Of a stretch of 5,276 nucleotides of DNA, positions 1 to 5,276 are shown piece by piece. This DNA is from Acidobacteriota bacterium (lineage in GTDB: Bacteria > Acidobacteriota > Polarisedimenticolia > Gp22-AA2). How positions within the stretch are numbered: the first letter of the stretch is position 1; every line of letters begins with the position of its first letter. The notes beneath the pieces are model-generated. The model was not told the origin of the DNA. It saw only the letters and a list, made by a program, of their open reading frames with translations, and ran no database searches. The position numbers and the translations under genes are program-made. The stretch is taken from positions 1 to 5,276 of the forward strand of contig JAPUIN010000156.1 in assembly GCA_027297005.1 (NCBI GenBank), in the 5' to 3' direction.

Positions 1-2
1 CG

Positions 3-830
3 CAGAGCAGGAAAGCGCTGGCCGGAATGCGACGCGCTGCAGGACTGCTCGAGAAGCGTGGAGTCGAGCTCGTCCTCGATGCCGCCACGGCCCGCGCGCT
101 CGGTCGGCGCGCCCGGCGCTATTCGCGGCAGGCCGAAGCCGAACCGGCCGACCTCCACGTCGTCATCGGCGGCGACGGGACGCTGCTCTCGGCGGTCCGC
201 GATGTCGCCCACCGCCCACGGCCCATCCTGGGAGTCAACGTCGGCGGTCTCGGTTTCCTGACGGAGACCAGCCTGGAGGAGATGGAGGAGGTCCTGAGCG
301 AGGTGATCGACGGTCGCTACGCCGTCGATCGCCGGATGATGCTGCAGGCGGTCCTGCGTCGCGGCGGGAAGACGATGGCCAGGCAGCCGGTGCTCAACGA
401 TGTCGTGATCAACAAGGGGGCGCTGGCCCGGATCATCGACCTCGAACTGACGATCGATAAGAAGTTCGTCACCCACTACAAGGCGGACGGCCTGATCGTC
501 TCCTCCCCCACCGGGTCGACCGCCTACTCGCTGTCCGCCGGTGGCCCGATCATCGATCAGAGCATGGGGGCCATCGTAATCACGCCGATCTGTCCGCACA
601 CGATCACCATGCGGCCGCTGGTCGTTTCGGAGAAGTGTCTGATCGAGATCGTGCTGCGTTCCGACGAAACAGAGACCTATCTGACGCTCGACGGACAGAT
701 CGGCCACCCGCTCCGCACCGGCGATCGGGTGCAGGTACGACGTGACCGATCGTATGTGCTCATGGTCCGATCGCGCCGCAAGAGCTATTTCGAGGTGCTG
801 CGGCACAAGCTGCGCTGGGGAGAACGTTAG
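3..830 (+). CDS. nadK: NAD kinase (ATP- or polyphosphate-dependent NAD+ kinase), 5' partial
   Basis: Phosphorylates NAD+ to NADP+ in the cytosol and so supplies the NADP(H) pool. Counting from the first in-window ATG (position 27), the family hallmarks appear in order: GGDGT at residues 48-52 in the nucleotide-binding loop, GVNVGGLGFL at 69-78, LND at 123-125, the long conserved block DGLIVSSPTGSTAYSLSAGG at 154-173, TPICPH...RPLV at 186-199, and LDGQ at 221-224. From the ATG the protein is 267 aa, shorter than the usual roughly 280-300 aa. The frame stays open upstream to the window edge and encodes QSRKALAG, which fits the residues between the family's N-terminal beta strand and first helix. 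I infer that the true start lies upstream of the window and that the ATG at 27 is internal. The stop is TAG at 828-830. The gene converges on the CcmH-like gene with a 50-nt gap. The identity is secure; the 5' end is missing. Confidence 0.96.
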   Translation, partial: QSRKALAGMRRAAGLLEKRGVELVLDAATARALGRRARRYSRQAEAEPADLHVVIGGDGTLLSAVRDVAHRPRPILGVNVGGLGFLTETSLEEMEEVLSEVIDGRYAVDRRMMLQAVLRRGGKTMARQPVLNDVVINKGALARIIDLELTIDKKFVTHYKADGLIVSSPTGSTAYSLSAGGPIIDQSMGAIVITPICPHTITMRPLVVSEKCLIEIVLRSDETETYLTLDGQIGHPLRTGDRVQVRRDRSYVLMVRSRRKSYFEVLRHKLRWGER

Positions 831-851
831 GAGCCTGTCGCAGTATTGCGT

Positions 852-881
852 GGGGCCGCGCGACATTCTGAAACCGGCCCC
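852..881. other. Inverted repeat between convergent genes (weak terminator candidate)
   Basis: GGGGCCG at 852-858 is the reverse complement of CGGCCCC at 875-881, giving a 7-bp all-G/C stem around a 16-nt loop. It lies in the short gap between the two converging genes and touches the last base of the minus-strand stop codon. Neither side is followed by a T-run, so a classical intrinsic terminator is not supported. A smaller stem, CGCA/TGCG, sits at 839-850. The structure may only slow or pause transcription, or may be chance in GC-rich DNA. Confidence 0.3.
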
Positions 882-1363
882 TAGGGCGCAGGATCGGGGG
901 CATCCCCCACGGTGGGCGGGTTCGAGAGGAGTGCCTGGTCGCCGTATTGTGCAACCATCCCTTCATCGATCTGGGTCATCGTCAGGCCCCGGTTGACCAG
1001 ATCCTGCAGGTGCTCCTTCATGTCGATTGAACCGGGTGTCTGCTTGCAGGTGCACTCGCCGAGCCGATCGTCGCACCCGCAGACGCAGCGATAGCGCTCG
1101 ACCGCGACGCGGGCCTGCGGTGAGAGCGCCGCAGGGGCGCTCGCAGTGATCGGTATTCCGGTGAAGGGAGTGACCGGGACAGCCACCTCGACCGGCAGGT
1201 CGATCGCACCCTCGGACGGCGCAGCGCCCATGCGGTACAGACCGTAAGCGACCAGGGCGATCAGGATCACCCCCCCGACCACGACCACGATCTTCACCGC
1301 TCCCGCCTGGCGGCGCGCGCCCCGACAATGTAAAATTCGAGATTCGTCGCTGTCTATCTTCAT
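881..1363 (-). CDS. CcmH-like single-pass membrane protein with CxCGC...CxC cysteine motif
   Basis: From the ATG at 1363 the product is 160 aa. It has a short Arg-containing N-terminus, one membrane segment at about 24-41 (IVVVVGGVILIALVAYGL), a Pro/Ala-rich linker at about 47-80, and a compact C-terminal domain. That domain resembles the CcmH/CycL N-terminal three-helix domain of cytochrome c maturation: a helix (SPQARVAVERY), a Cys motif, a helix (MKEHLQDLVNRG), then T-x-x-Q-I...AQYGDQALLSNPP. The YG-x-x-x-LL...PP ending is typical of CcmH. In place of the classical LRCxxC, it carries Cys at 93, 95, 97, 104 and 106 (CVCGC...CTC), which could bind metal or do thiol chemistry. The inferred topology is N-in with the domain in the periplasm. 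No other ccm gene is in the window. A GTG at 1297 would give a 138-aa protein beginning just before the membrane segment; both starts have a GGCGG-type ribosome site. The real start, and a role in haem or thiol handling, are unproven. Confidence 0.75.
   Translation of the reverse strand: MKIDSDESRILHCRGARRQAGAVKIVVVVGGVILIALVAYGLYRMGAAPSEGAIDLPVEVAVPVTPFTGIPITASAPAALSPQARVAVERYRCVCGCDDRLGECTCKQTPGSIDMKEHLQDLVNRGLTMTQIDEGMVAQYGDQALLSNPPTVGDAPDPAP
1327..1356 (-). promoter_or_regulatory. Possible internal promoter for a shorter form of the CcmH-like gene
   Basis: On the minus strand, TAGACA (1356-1351) and TACATT (1332-1327) are 18 bp apart, matching 5/6 and 4/6 of a sigma70-type consensus. They lie in an unusually A/T-rich patch within otherwise G/C-rich DNA. 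A start site near 1320 would leave a leader of about 23 nt before the GTG at 1297. If this promoter is used, the first 22 codons assigned to the gene would be untranslated. Evidence is by eye only. Confidence 0.3.
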
Positions 1364-1380
1364 GTCGTCACCGCCCTCTC

Positions 1381-1399
1381 CCCGCGCCCGTCGCGCGGG
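1381..1399. other. GC-rich hairpin in the divergent intergenic region
   Basis: CCCGCGC (1381-1387) and GCGCGGG (1393-1399) form a perfect 7-bp stem with a 5-nt loop. If the promoter at 1461-1469 is used, this hairpin falls in the 5' leader of the CcmH-like mRNA, close to its ATG. There is no T-run. It could affect translation or be a by-product of base composition. Confidence 0.3.
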
Positions 1400-1460
1400 A
1401 CGGTGCAAGAGGCAACCCGCGTGACGTCACCATCCTGCCCGAGCGCCGCGCGGACGCGGC

Positions 1461-1469
1461 ATTATAGCA
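1461..1469 (-). promoter_or_regulatory. Extended -10 promoter for the CcmH-like gene
   Basis: Read on the minus strand the bases are TGCTATAAT, an exact extended -10 element (TGnTATAAT). No good -35 hexamer lies 16-19 bp upstream, which is tolerable for extended -10 promoters. The predicted start site is near 1455, giving a leader of about 90 nt to the ATG at 1363. The element is back to back with the plus-strand promoter at 1481-1509. An exact TATAAT in DNA this G/C-rich is unlikely to be accidental, but transcription has not been shown. Confidence 0.5.
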
Positions 1470-1480
1470 GAGCGCTCCGG

Positions 1481-1509
1481 TTGCGACCCTTCGGCGCGGT
1501 TGCTATCAT
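1481..1509 (+). promoter_or_regulatory. Sigma70-type promoter for the transporter-led gene group
   Basis: TTGCGA (1481-1486) and TATCAT (1504-1509) are separated by exactly 17 bp, and the -10 is preceded by TG at 1501-1502, so it is also an extended -10 (TGCTATCAT). The expected start near 1516 would give a leader of about 35 nt to the GTG at 1550. It supports starting the transporter at 1550, because an upstream in-frame GTG at 1403 lies before this promoter. The yqeY-like and large membrane protein genes downstream are probably co-transcribed. Confidence 0.5.
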
Positions 1510-1512
1510 CCG

Positions 1513-1528
1513 CCGCGCCACGGCGCGG
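1513..1528 (+). other. GC hairpin in the transporter mRNA leader
   Basis: CCGCGC (1513-1518) pairs with GCGCGG (1523-1528) around the 4-nt loop CACG. It would sit at the very 5' end of the mRNA predicted from the promoter at 1481-1509, about 12 nt before the ribosome binding site. It may stabilise the 5' end or be incidental. Confidence 0.25.
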
Positions 1529-1540
1529 GACCGCGGCTCG

Positions 1541-1549
1541 GGGGGTGAT
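1541..1549 (+). promoter_or_regulatory. Ribosome binding site that sets the transporter start
   Basis: GGGGGTGAT differs by one base from GGAGGTGAT, the full anti-Shine-Dalgarno complement, and lies immediately before GTG at 1550. The spacing from the G-rich core is short (4 nt) but workable. An ATG at 1548 is in another frame and is not used. Confidence 0.6.
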
Positions 1550-2857
1550 GTGTCGTCCAAGGCAAGCCGGTTCGAGGTCCTCTCCTGGTGCCTCTATGAT
1601 TTCGCCGACTCCTCCTTCACGACCCTGATCGTCACCGTCGCGTACAGCATTTACTTTCGCGAGGTGGTGGCCGGAGATCGGGGCGCCGGGGCGAATTTCT
1701 ATTGGGGTCTGTCGATCTCGATCTCGATGCTGATCGTCGCCTTCCTCTCCCCCGCCCTCGGCGCGATCGCGGACATCTCGGGGCGCAAGAAGCAGTTTCT
1801 GATCGGGTTCGCCCTGACGTCGATTCTATTCACGGTGCTGCTCGTCACGGTCAAAGCCGGCGATCTGGCGACCGGCATGCTGCTGTTCATCATCGCCAAT
1901 ATCGGCTACGAGGGAGCGCACGTCTTCTACAACGCGTTCCTCCCCGAGATCGCCTCCGATGAGGAGATGGGCCGCATCTCCGGCATCGGCTGGGCCACCG
2001 GGTACATTGGGGCCCTGATCGCCCTGATCTTGACCCTGCCGTTCACCCGGGCGGGGCTCGGTGATGAGGGTGTGGCGACGTACCGCCTGACCTTTGCCGC
2101 GGTGGCCCTTTTCTACCTGATCTTCTCGCTGCCGATTTTCTTCGGGCTTCGTGAGCGTACCCCCCGCCGGCGAGGGATCGGGTTGCGCACCGCGCGCGAG
2201 GCACTGTGGCGGCTGCGCGACACATTCCGCCACGTGCGGCAACTGAAGGACCTCTTTCGATTCCTGCTCGCATTCATCGTTTACAACGATGGCGTCACCA
2301 CGGTGATCGCCTTCTCGGCGATCTACGCGATGCAGGTCATCGGCTTTACCGTGTCGCAGGTCATGATGCTGTTCATCGTCACGCAAATCTCCGCCTTCGC
2401 AGGGGCCCTCGCGACCGGGTACATCGTCGATCGCTGGGGCGCCCGGCCGACGATCGCCTGCACGCTCGTTCTGTGGTGCGGTGTCGTGGTGGCGGCCTTC
2501 CTCGTGACCTCCGTGCCGGCGTTCTTCGCCGTGGGGATCGCCGCCTCGCTCGGGATGGGCTCGACCCAGACGGCGAGCCGCAGCCTCATGGGGTTGCTGA
2601 TCCCGCCTGGCCGGAGCGCCGAATTCTTCGGGTTTTACGGCCTCACCGGCAAGATCTCGGCCGTCATCGGGCCACTGCTCTACGGCTCGGTGGCGGCCTG
2701 GGCCGGGAGCGAGCGACCCGCCGTGCTCTCCCTGGTGATCTTCTTCGCCGCGGGGCTTGGACTGATGACCCTCGTCGATGTGCCGCGTGGCCGTGCGGCG
2801 GCTGCCGGGATCGCGAAGAACGTGCCTGATCCCCCACCCCACCCTGTGGCATCATAG
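1550..2857 (+). CDS. MFS permease, UMF1/Atg22-like family
   Basis: A 435-aa polytopic inner-membrane transporter, about 12 membrane segments in two halves. It starts with the family's signature region, W-x-LYDFADSSFTT at residues 13-25. MFS motif A is seen in the first half as GAIADISGRK (71-80) and, degenerate, in the second as GYIVDRWGARP (290-300). Other family-like blocks are HVFYNAFLPEIA (124-135), SGIGWATGYIGA (144-155) and SRSLMGLLIPPGRSAEFFGF (343-362). A charged Arg-rich loop (about 200-236) separates the halves. The frame is open to a GTG at 1403, but residues encoded before 1550 are Arg-rich and unlike the family, and a promoter lies inside that stretch, so GTG 1550 is preferred. 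Its founding eukaryotic relative, Atg22, is a vacuolar amino-acid effluxer; the substrate of bacterial UMF1 proteins is generally unknown and cannot be inferred here. It heads the plus-strand gene group. Confidence 0.88.
   Translation: MSSKASRFEVLSWCLYDFADSSFTTLIVTVAYSIYFREVVAGDRGAGANFYWGLSISISMLIVAFLSPALGAIADISGRKKQFLIGFALTSILFTVLLVTVKAGDLATGMLLFIIANIGYEGAHVFYNAFLPEIASDEEMGRISGIGWATGYIGALIALILTLPFTRAGLGDEGVATYRLTFAAVALFYLIFSLPIFFGLRERTPRRRGIGLRTAREALWRLRDTFRHVRQLKDLFRFLLAFIVYNDGVTTVIAFSAIYAMQVIGFTVSQVMMLFIVTQISAFAGALATGYIVDRWGARPTIACTLVLWCGVVVAAFLVTSVPAFFAVGIAASLGMGSTQTASRSLMGLLIPPGRSAEFFGFYGLTGKISAVIGPLLYGSVAAWAGSERPAVLSLVIFFAAGLGLMTLVDVPRGRAAAAGIAKNVPDPPPHPVAS
1712..1729 (+). repeat. Three-unit hexanucleotide repeat inside the transporter gene
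   Basis: TCGATC, TCGATC, TCGATG in tandem encode a Ser-Ile-Ser-Ile-Ser-Met stretch (about residues 55-60) at the start of the second membrane segment. A gain or loss of one unit would keep the frame. It is short, so chance is quite possible. Confidence 0.4.
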
Positions 2858-2896
2858 GGACACGCCGGCTACGAAGGGGCGCACGCGGGAGAAATC

Positions 2897-3334
2897 ATGA
2901 TCGACCGAATCAAGAGCGACCTGCTCGTGGCAATGAAGCAGCGTGACACCACCACCGTGGCAACGCTCCGGATGCTCATCTCGCAGGTGCAGTACGCCCG
3001 GATTGACCTGAAGCGCGATCTCGAGGAGAAGGACTATGTGGCGATCCTGCAGCGCGCCGTCAAGACGCGCCGCGAGGCGATCGAACAGTACGAGAAGGGG
3101 GGCCGGCCGGAGCGAGCCGACCAGGAGCGCAGCGAGATCACGGTCGTCGAGCGCTACCTTCCCGCACAGATGGGGGAGGCGGAGGTCGCGCGAGCCGTCG
3201 ATGCGCTCCTCAAAGAACTGGGCCTCACCTCAAAAAAGGACCTCGGACGGGCGATGAAGGAGTTCATGGAGCGCCACCGGGGGCGCGTGAATGGGAAGAT
3301 GGTCAACGCCCTCATCGCCTCGCGGCTCAGCTGA
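2897..3334 (+). CDS. yqeY: GatB/YqeY-domain protein
   Basis: A 145-aa soluble, highly charged, helical protein of the YqeY family, full length for the family (about 145-150 aa). Family features are an N-terminal helix (MIDRIKSDLLVAMKQRD), TLRML at 23-27, REAIEQYEKGGRPE at 59-72, the E-x-x-x-YLPAQM block at 85-92, and the C-terminal DLGRAMKEFM...GRVNGKMVNALI at 115-140. The domain is homologous to the C-terminal tail of GatB, the Asp/Glu-tRNA amidotransferase subunit, where it is thought to contact tRNA; the role of free-standing YqeY proteins is not settled. The ATG is preceded by GGGAG at 2887-2891 with a 5-nt spacer, a good ribosome site. It lies 39 nt after the transporter and 7 nt before the next gene, so an operon is likely. 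No gatA/gatB is visible nearby. Confidence 0.93.
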   Translation: MIDRIKSDLLVAMKQRDTTTVATLRMLISQVQYARIDLKRDLEEKDYVAILQRAVKTRREAIEQYEKGGRPERADQERSEITVVERYLPAQMGEAEVARAVDALLKELGLTSKKDLGRAMKEFMERHRGRVNGKMVNALIASRLS

Positions 3335-3341
3335 ATCCGGC

Positions 3342-5276
3342 GTGTCGCGGTCGGCTCGCCTCCCGCTCGACGAGGCCGCGTTGCTCGCCGCCTTTGCCGT
3401 TCTCGTTCTGTCCCTGAATATCGCGCCAATCACCAACAACGACATCTTCCTCCACCTGCGCACCGGCGAACATGTGCTCGCCACCGGTTCGGTCCCCGAG
3501 CAGGACGATTACTCGGCCCTCGCGCGGGGGCGTCCCTACATCGCCCACGAGTGGCTGTCAGCCGTGCTGTTCAGGGTGACGGAGACCTCCTTCGGGGAAC
3601 GCGGCCTGGATGCCCTCATCCTGCTCAAGATTCTGGTCGCCCTCGCCGTCGCGGCGCTGCTTTATGCCGCGGCACGGACTCTGGGCGCCACGCCCGGCAT
3701 CGCCGTGCCATCCCTCACCCTCGTCTTCGTCCTGGCTTCGGCGCGGTTTCTCGAACGGCCCCACATCTTCACGTATCTGATGCTCGCCCTCTACCTGTGG
3801 CTGCTGGCGCGCCGCCGCGCCGGCCGCTGGGGACCGCTCTGGGTCTTTGCTCCCCTGCAGGTCCTCTGGGCGAACCTCCATGGCGGGTTCGTGCTCGGAC
3901 CCGCGATCGTGGGGCTGTGCGGTGTGGGAGCCTTGATCGACGGTTTAATTTCCCCCCGGTCCCCCGGCACATCGTCGGGAACACCTGACCGGGCTCGGCG
4001 GAATGAGCGGAGCGAGGGGATCCGGCTGATCGCCCTCGCGGCGGCTCTCATCCTCTGCTGCCTGGTCAATCCTTACCGCGAGCGCTTACTTGCTTTTCCG
4101 TTTCAGCTGACCGGCAGCGGCTTTATGCAGCAGATCTACGAGTGGCTGCCGCCGTTCAGCAGTTCATATGCGAAGACCTACATGGCCGTCATGTACGTCA
4201 TCTGGGGAGCATTCGGAATCGCGGTCCTCACCACGGCGCTGGTGAAGGGGATGCTGCGGCGCCGGTTCCCTCCTGGCGGGGCCGCGTCATTCCTCATTTT
4301 CGCTCTACTCCTCGTCCTGTCGTTGAGCATGAATCGCAACGTCACCCCCTTCGCGCTGGGGACCTTTCCGGCGGTCGCCGCGACGGCGACCTGGCTCACT
4401 GCGGAGCGCCGGGCTCCCGGCCGTCCCGCCCGGCGAATCCTCTGGATCTCTCCCTTAATTCTCCTGCTTGCCGTCTGGTTCGGCGTGCGCGGGTACGCTT
4501 ACAGCCCGTCGAGCCGCCGTGAGGTCGGGTTCGGGATCGGTCGCAAGATTGCCGTCGGGGGAGCCGATTACCTCGAGGCAAACGATATCGGCGGCAACGT
4601 TCTGAACAATTACTCCTCGGGCGGCTACCTGATCTACCGCCTCTACCCCCGGATTCGGGTCGCGATGGACTCGCGCAACGACGTTTACGGCGAGGAATTG
4701 TTCGCGTGGCACCGGCGAGCCCTCGGCGATCCGGAGGAGATGCAACGCATGATCGAGCGGATCGACGCCGTCGCCATCTTCATCGAGTGGACGCAGCGCG
4801 GGATGAGGGATGCCGCCTGGACGATCGACACCCTCGGTGGCTGGCGTCCGGTCTATTTCGACGACAACGCGGTCGTCTACCTGCAGGAGGCGGGGCCGTA
4901 CGCGGCGCTGGCCGATCGCGATGCCTACTCCGTCCTCAGCCCGGCCCTCTTTTTTCCCGGAGAGCTGACGGCGGAGACCGCTTCTCGTGCTCTGGTGGAG
5001 GCGGAGCGCGCGATCGTCTCGGCCGGCGACCCCTACGTCGCGCGGGTGATGAAATGCGACGCGCTTTCGACCCTCGGCCGCCTGGACGAGGCCCGTGAAG
5101 TGGAAGCGCAACTGCTCGCCGAGCGCCCCCCATTCCACCACATCTACACCTACCTCGGGATCCTGCACCTTCGACTCGGCGACCGGCGCACCGCCGCCGA
5201 GCGCTGCCGAGTCGCCCTCGAGATGAACCGGCGATCCGAAGCGGCGGAGCAATGTCTCCGGGAGGCCGGCGGGATC
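3342..5276 (+). CDS. Large polytopic membrane protein, GT-C-like, with TPR-like C-terminus; 3' partial
   Basis: The frame is open for 645 codons from GTG 3342 to the window edge. That GTG is the first start codon after an in-frame stop at 3288 and lies 7 nt after the yqeY stop. No strong ribosome site is seen, so translational coupling is likely. About 10-11 membrane segments are visible (roughly 12-30, 90-111, 119-135, 142-156, 164-178, 182-203, 227-243, 280-300, 315-329, 335-353, 366-385). The first extracytoplasmic loop carries NNDIFLHLRTG (32-42), VPEQDDYS (51-58) and HEWL (69-72). An acidic residue in this loop is typical of GT-C glycosyltransferases, and this pattern recurs in unannotated bacterial membrane proteins as far as I recall. 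A soluble domain follows, with NVLNNYSSGGYLIYRLYP (419-436) and MDSRNDVYGEEL (442-453), then helical repeats (about 541-640) that look like TPRs. I suspect a role in cell-surface glycan or lipid-linked sugar transfer, but no substrate can be named. Residues 204-226 look like an insertion. Confidence 0.75.
   Translation, partial: MSRSARLPLDEAALLAAFAVLVLSLNIAPITNNDIFLHLRTGEHVLATGSVPEQDDYSALARGRPYIAHEWLSAVLFRVTETSFGERGLDALILLKILVALAVAALLYAAARTLGATPGIAVPSLTLVFVLASARFLERPHIFTYLMLALYLWLLARRRAGRWGPLWVFAPLQVLWANLHGGFVLGPAIVGLCGVGALIDGLISPRSPGTSSGTPDRARRNERSEGIRLIALAAALILCCLVNPYRERLLAFPFQLTGSGFMQQIYEWLPPFSSSYAKTYMAVMYVIWGAFGIAVLTTALVKGMLRRRFPPGGAASFLIFALLLVLSLSMNRNVTPFALGTFPAVAATATWLTAERRAPGRPARRILWISPLILLLAVWFGVRGYAYSPSSRREVGFGIGRKIAVGGADYLEANDIGGNVLNNYSSGGYLIYRLYPRIRVAMDSRNDVYGEELFAWHRRALGDPEEMQRMIERIDAVAIFIEWTQRGMRDAAWTIDTLGGWRPVYFDDNAVVYLQEAGPYAALADRDAYSVLSPALFFPGELTAETASRALVEAERAIVSAGDPYVARVMKCDALSTLGRLDEAREVEAQLLAERPPFHHIYTYLGILHLRLGDRRTAAERCRVALEMNRRSEAAEQCLREAGGI
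3951..4019 (+). repeat. Palindrome-rich in-frame insertion within the membrane protein gene
   Basis: This stretch encodes SPRSPGTSSGTPDRARRNERSEG (residues 204-226 of the membrane protein), a hydrophilic Ser/Pro/Arg-rich segment between two membrane spans. The DNA is a nested inverted repeat: CCCGGTC (3955-3961) pairs with GACCGGG (3987-3993), and inside it CCCGGC (3963-3968) pairs with GTCGGG (3974-3979), with one G-T wobble and a 5-nt loop. There is also a direct repeat, CCCCCGG at 3953-3959 and 3961-3967, and a GAGCGGAGCGAG motif just downstream (4005-4016). The density of structure and the non-conserved-looking peptide suggest a REP- or RPE-like repeat unit that stayed in frame. Only one copy is in the window, so repeat status is inference. 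Confidence 0.45.

Noticed and set aside
1270..1276. Run of seven C (G on the coding strand) in the CcmH-like gene as a phase-variable tract
   Set aside because: Seven G is short and expected in G/C-rich DNA, and it lies in glycine/valine codons of the membrane segment. Nothing else suggests a contingency locus.
1403..1549. N-terminal extension of the transporter to the GTG at 1403
   Set aside because: The added 49 residues are Arg/Ser-rich and unlike the family, and the region contains the likely promoter and a near-consensus ribosome site for the GTG at 1550.
1826..2842. 338-codon open frame on the minus strand opposite the transporter gene
   Set aside because: Its product is rich in Arg, Gly, His, Asp and Glu with no domain pattern, and it lies wholly antisense to a well-recognised MFS gene. 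Long antisense frames are common in G/C-rich DNA.
2827..2855. Promoter before yqeY (CTGATC...CATCAT)
   Set aside because: The hexamers match the consensus poorly and overlap the end of the transporter gene; read-through from upstream is simpler.
3551..3988. 145-codon plus-strand frame and other ATG-started frames between 3551 and 5133
   Set aside because: They are out of frame with the continuous 645-codon frame from 3342 and encode Arg/Pro/Gly-rich sequence without domain structure.
4455..5252. 265-codon open frame on the minus strand opposite the membrane protein gene
   Set aside because: The plus-strand frame has coherent membrane segments, conserved-looking motifs and helical repeats, while the minus-strand product has none. 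It is a codon-bias shadow.

Overview
The window is a gene-dense stretch of G+C-rich bacterial DNA (about two thirds G+C by eye) with five protein genes. No RNA gene, IS element, CRISPR array or origin was seen. Codon choice is strongly G/C-ending, and GTG starts are used for at least two genes. NAD kinase, a CcmH-like periplasmic redox or assembly domain, a UMF1-type transporter and a large polytopic membrane protein with a TPR-like tail together suggest a Gram-negative-type bacterium. An Acidobacteriota-like or similar soil/sediment lineage is possible, but the sequence alone cannot fix the taxon.

Layout. (1) Positions 3-830, plus strand: NAD kinase, cut at its 5' end by the window edge. (2) Positions 881-1363, minus strand and convergent with nadK: a small single-pass membrane protein with a CcmH-like domain and an expanded cysteine motif. 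(3) Positions 1364-1549: the only long non-coding gap (186 nt). It holds a plausible pair of divergent promoters and GC-rich hairpins. (4) Positions 1550-2857, plus strand: an MFS permease of the UMF1/Atg22-like family. (5) Positions 2897-3334, plus strand: a GatB/YqeY-domain protein. (6) Positions 3342 to the window end, plus strand: a large polytopic membrane protein, GT-C-like in its N-terminal half, with a soluble C-terminal domain and a TPR-like tail. It is incomplete at the 3' edge. There is no gene-free stretch longer than 300 bases.

The three plus-strand genes from 1550 onward are closely spaced (39 nt and 7 nt gaps) and probably share the promoter at about 1481-1509. They do not form an obvious single pathway. 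The observations most worth checking are a palindrome-rich, in-frame, hydrophilic insertion in the large membrane protein (about 3951-4019), which looks like a repeat element lodged in a coding gene, and the orphan CcmH-like protein with its CxCGC...CxC motif. I see no clear defence system, mobile element or biosynthetic cluster.
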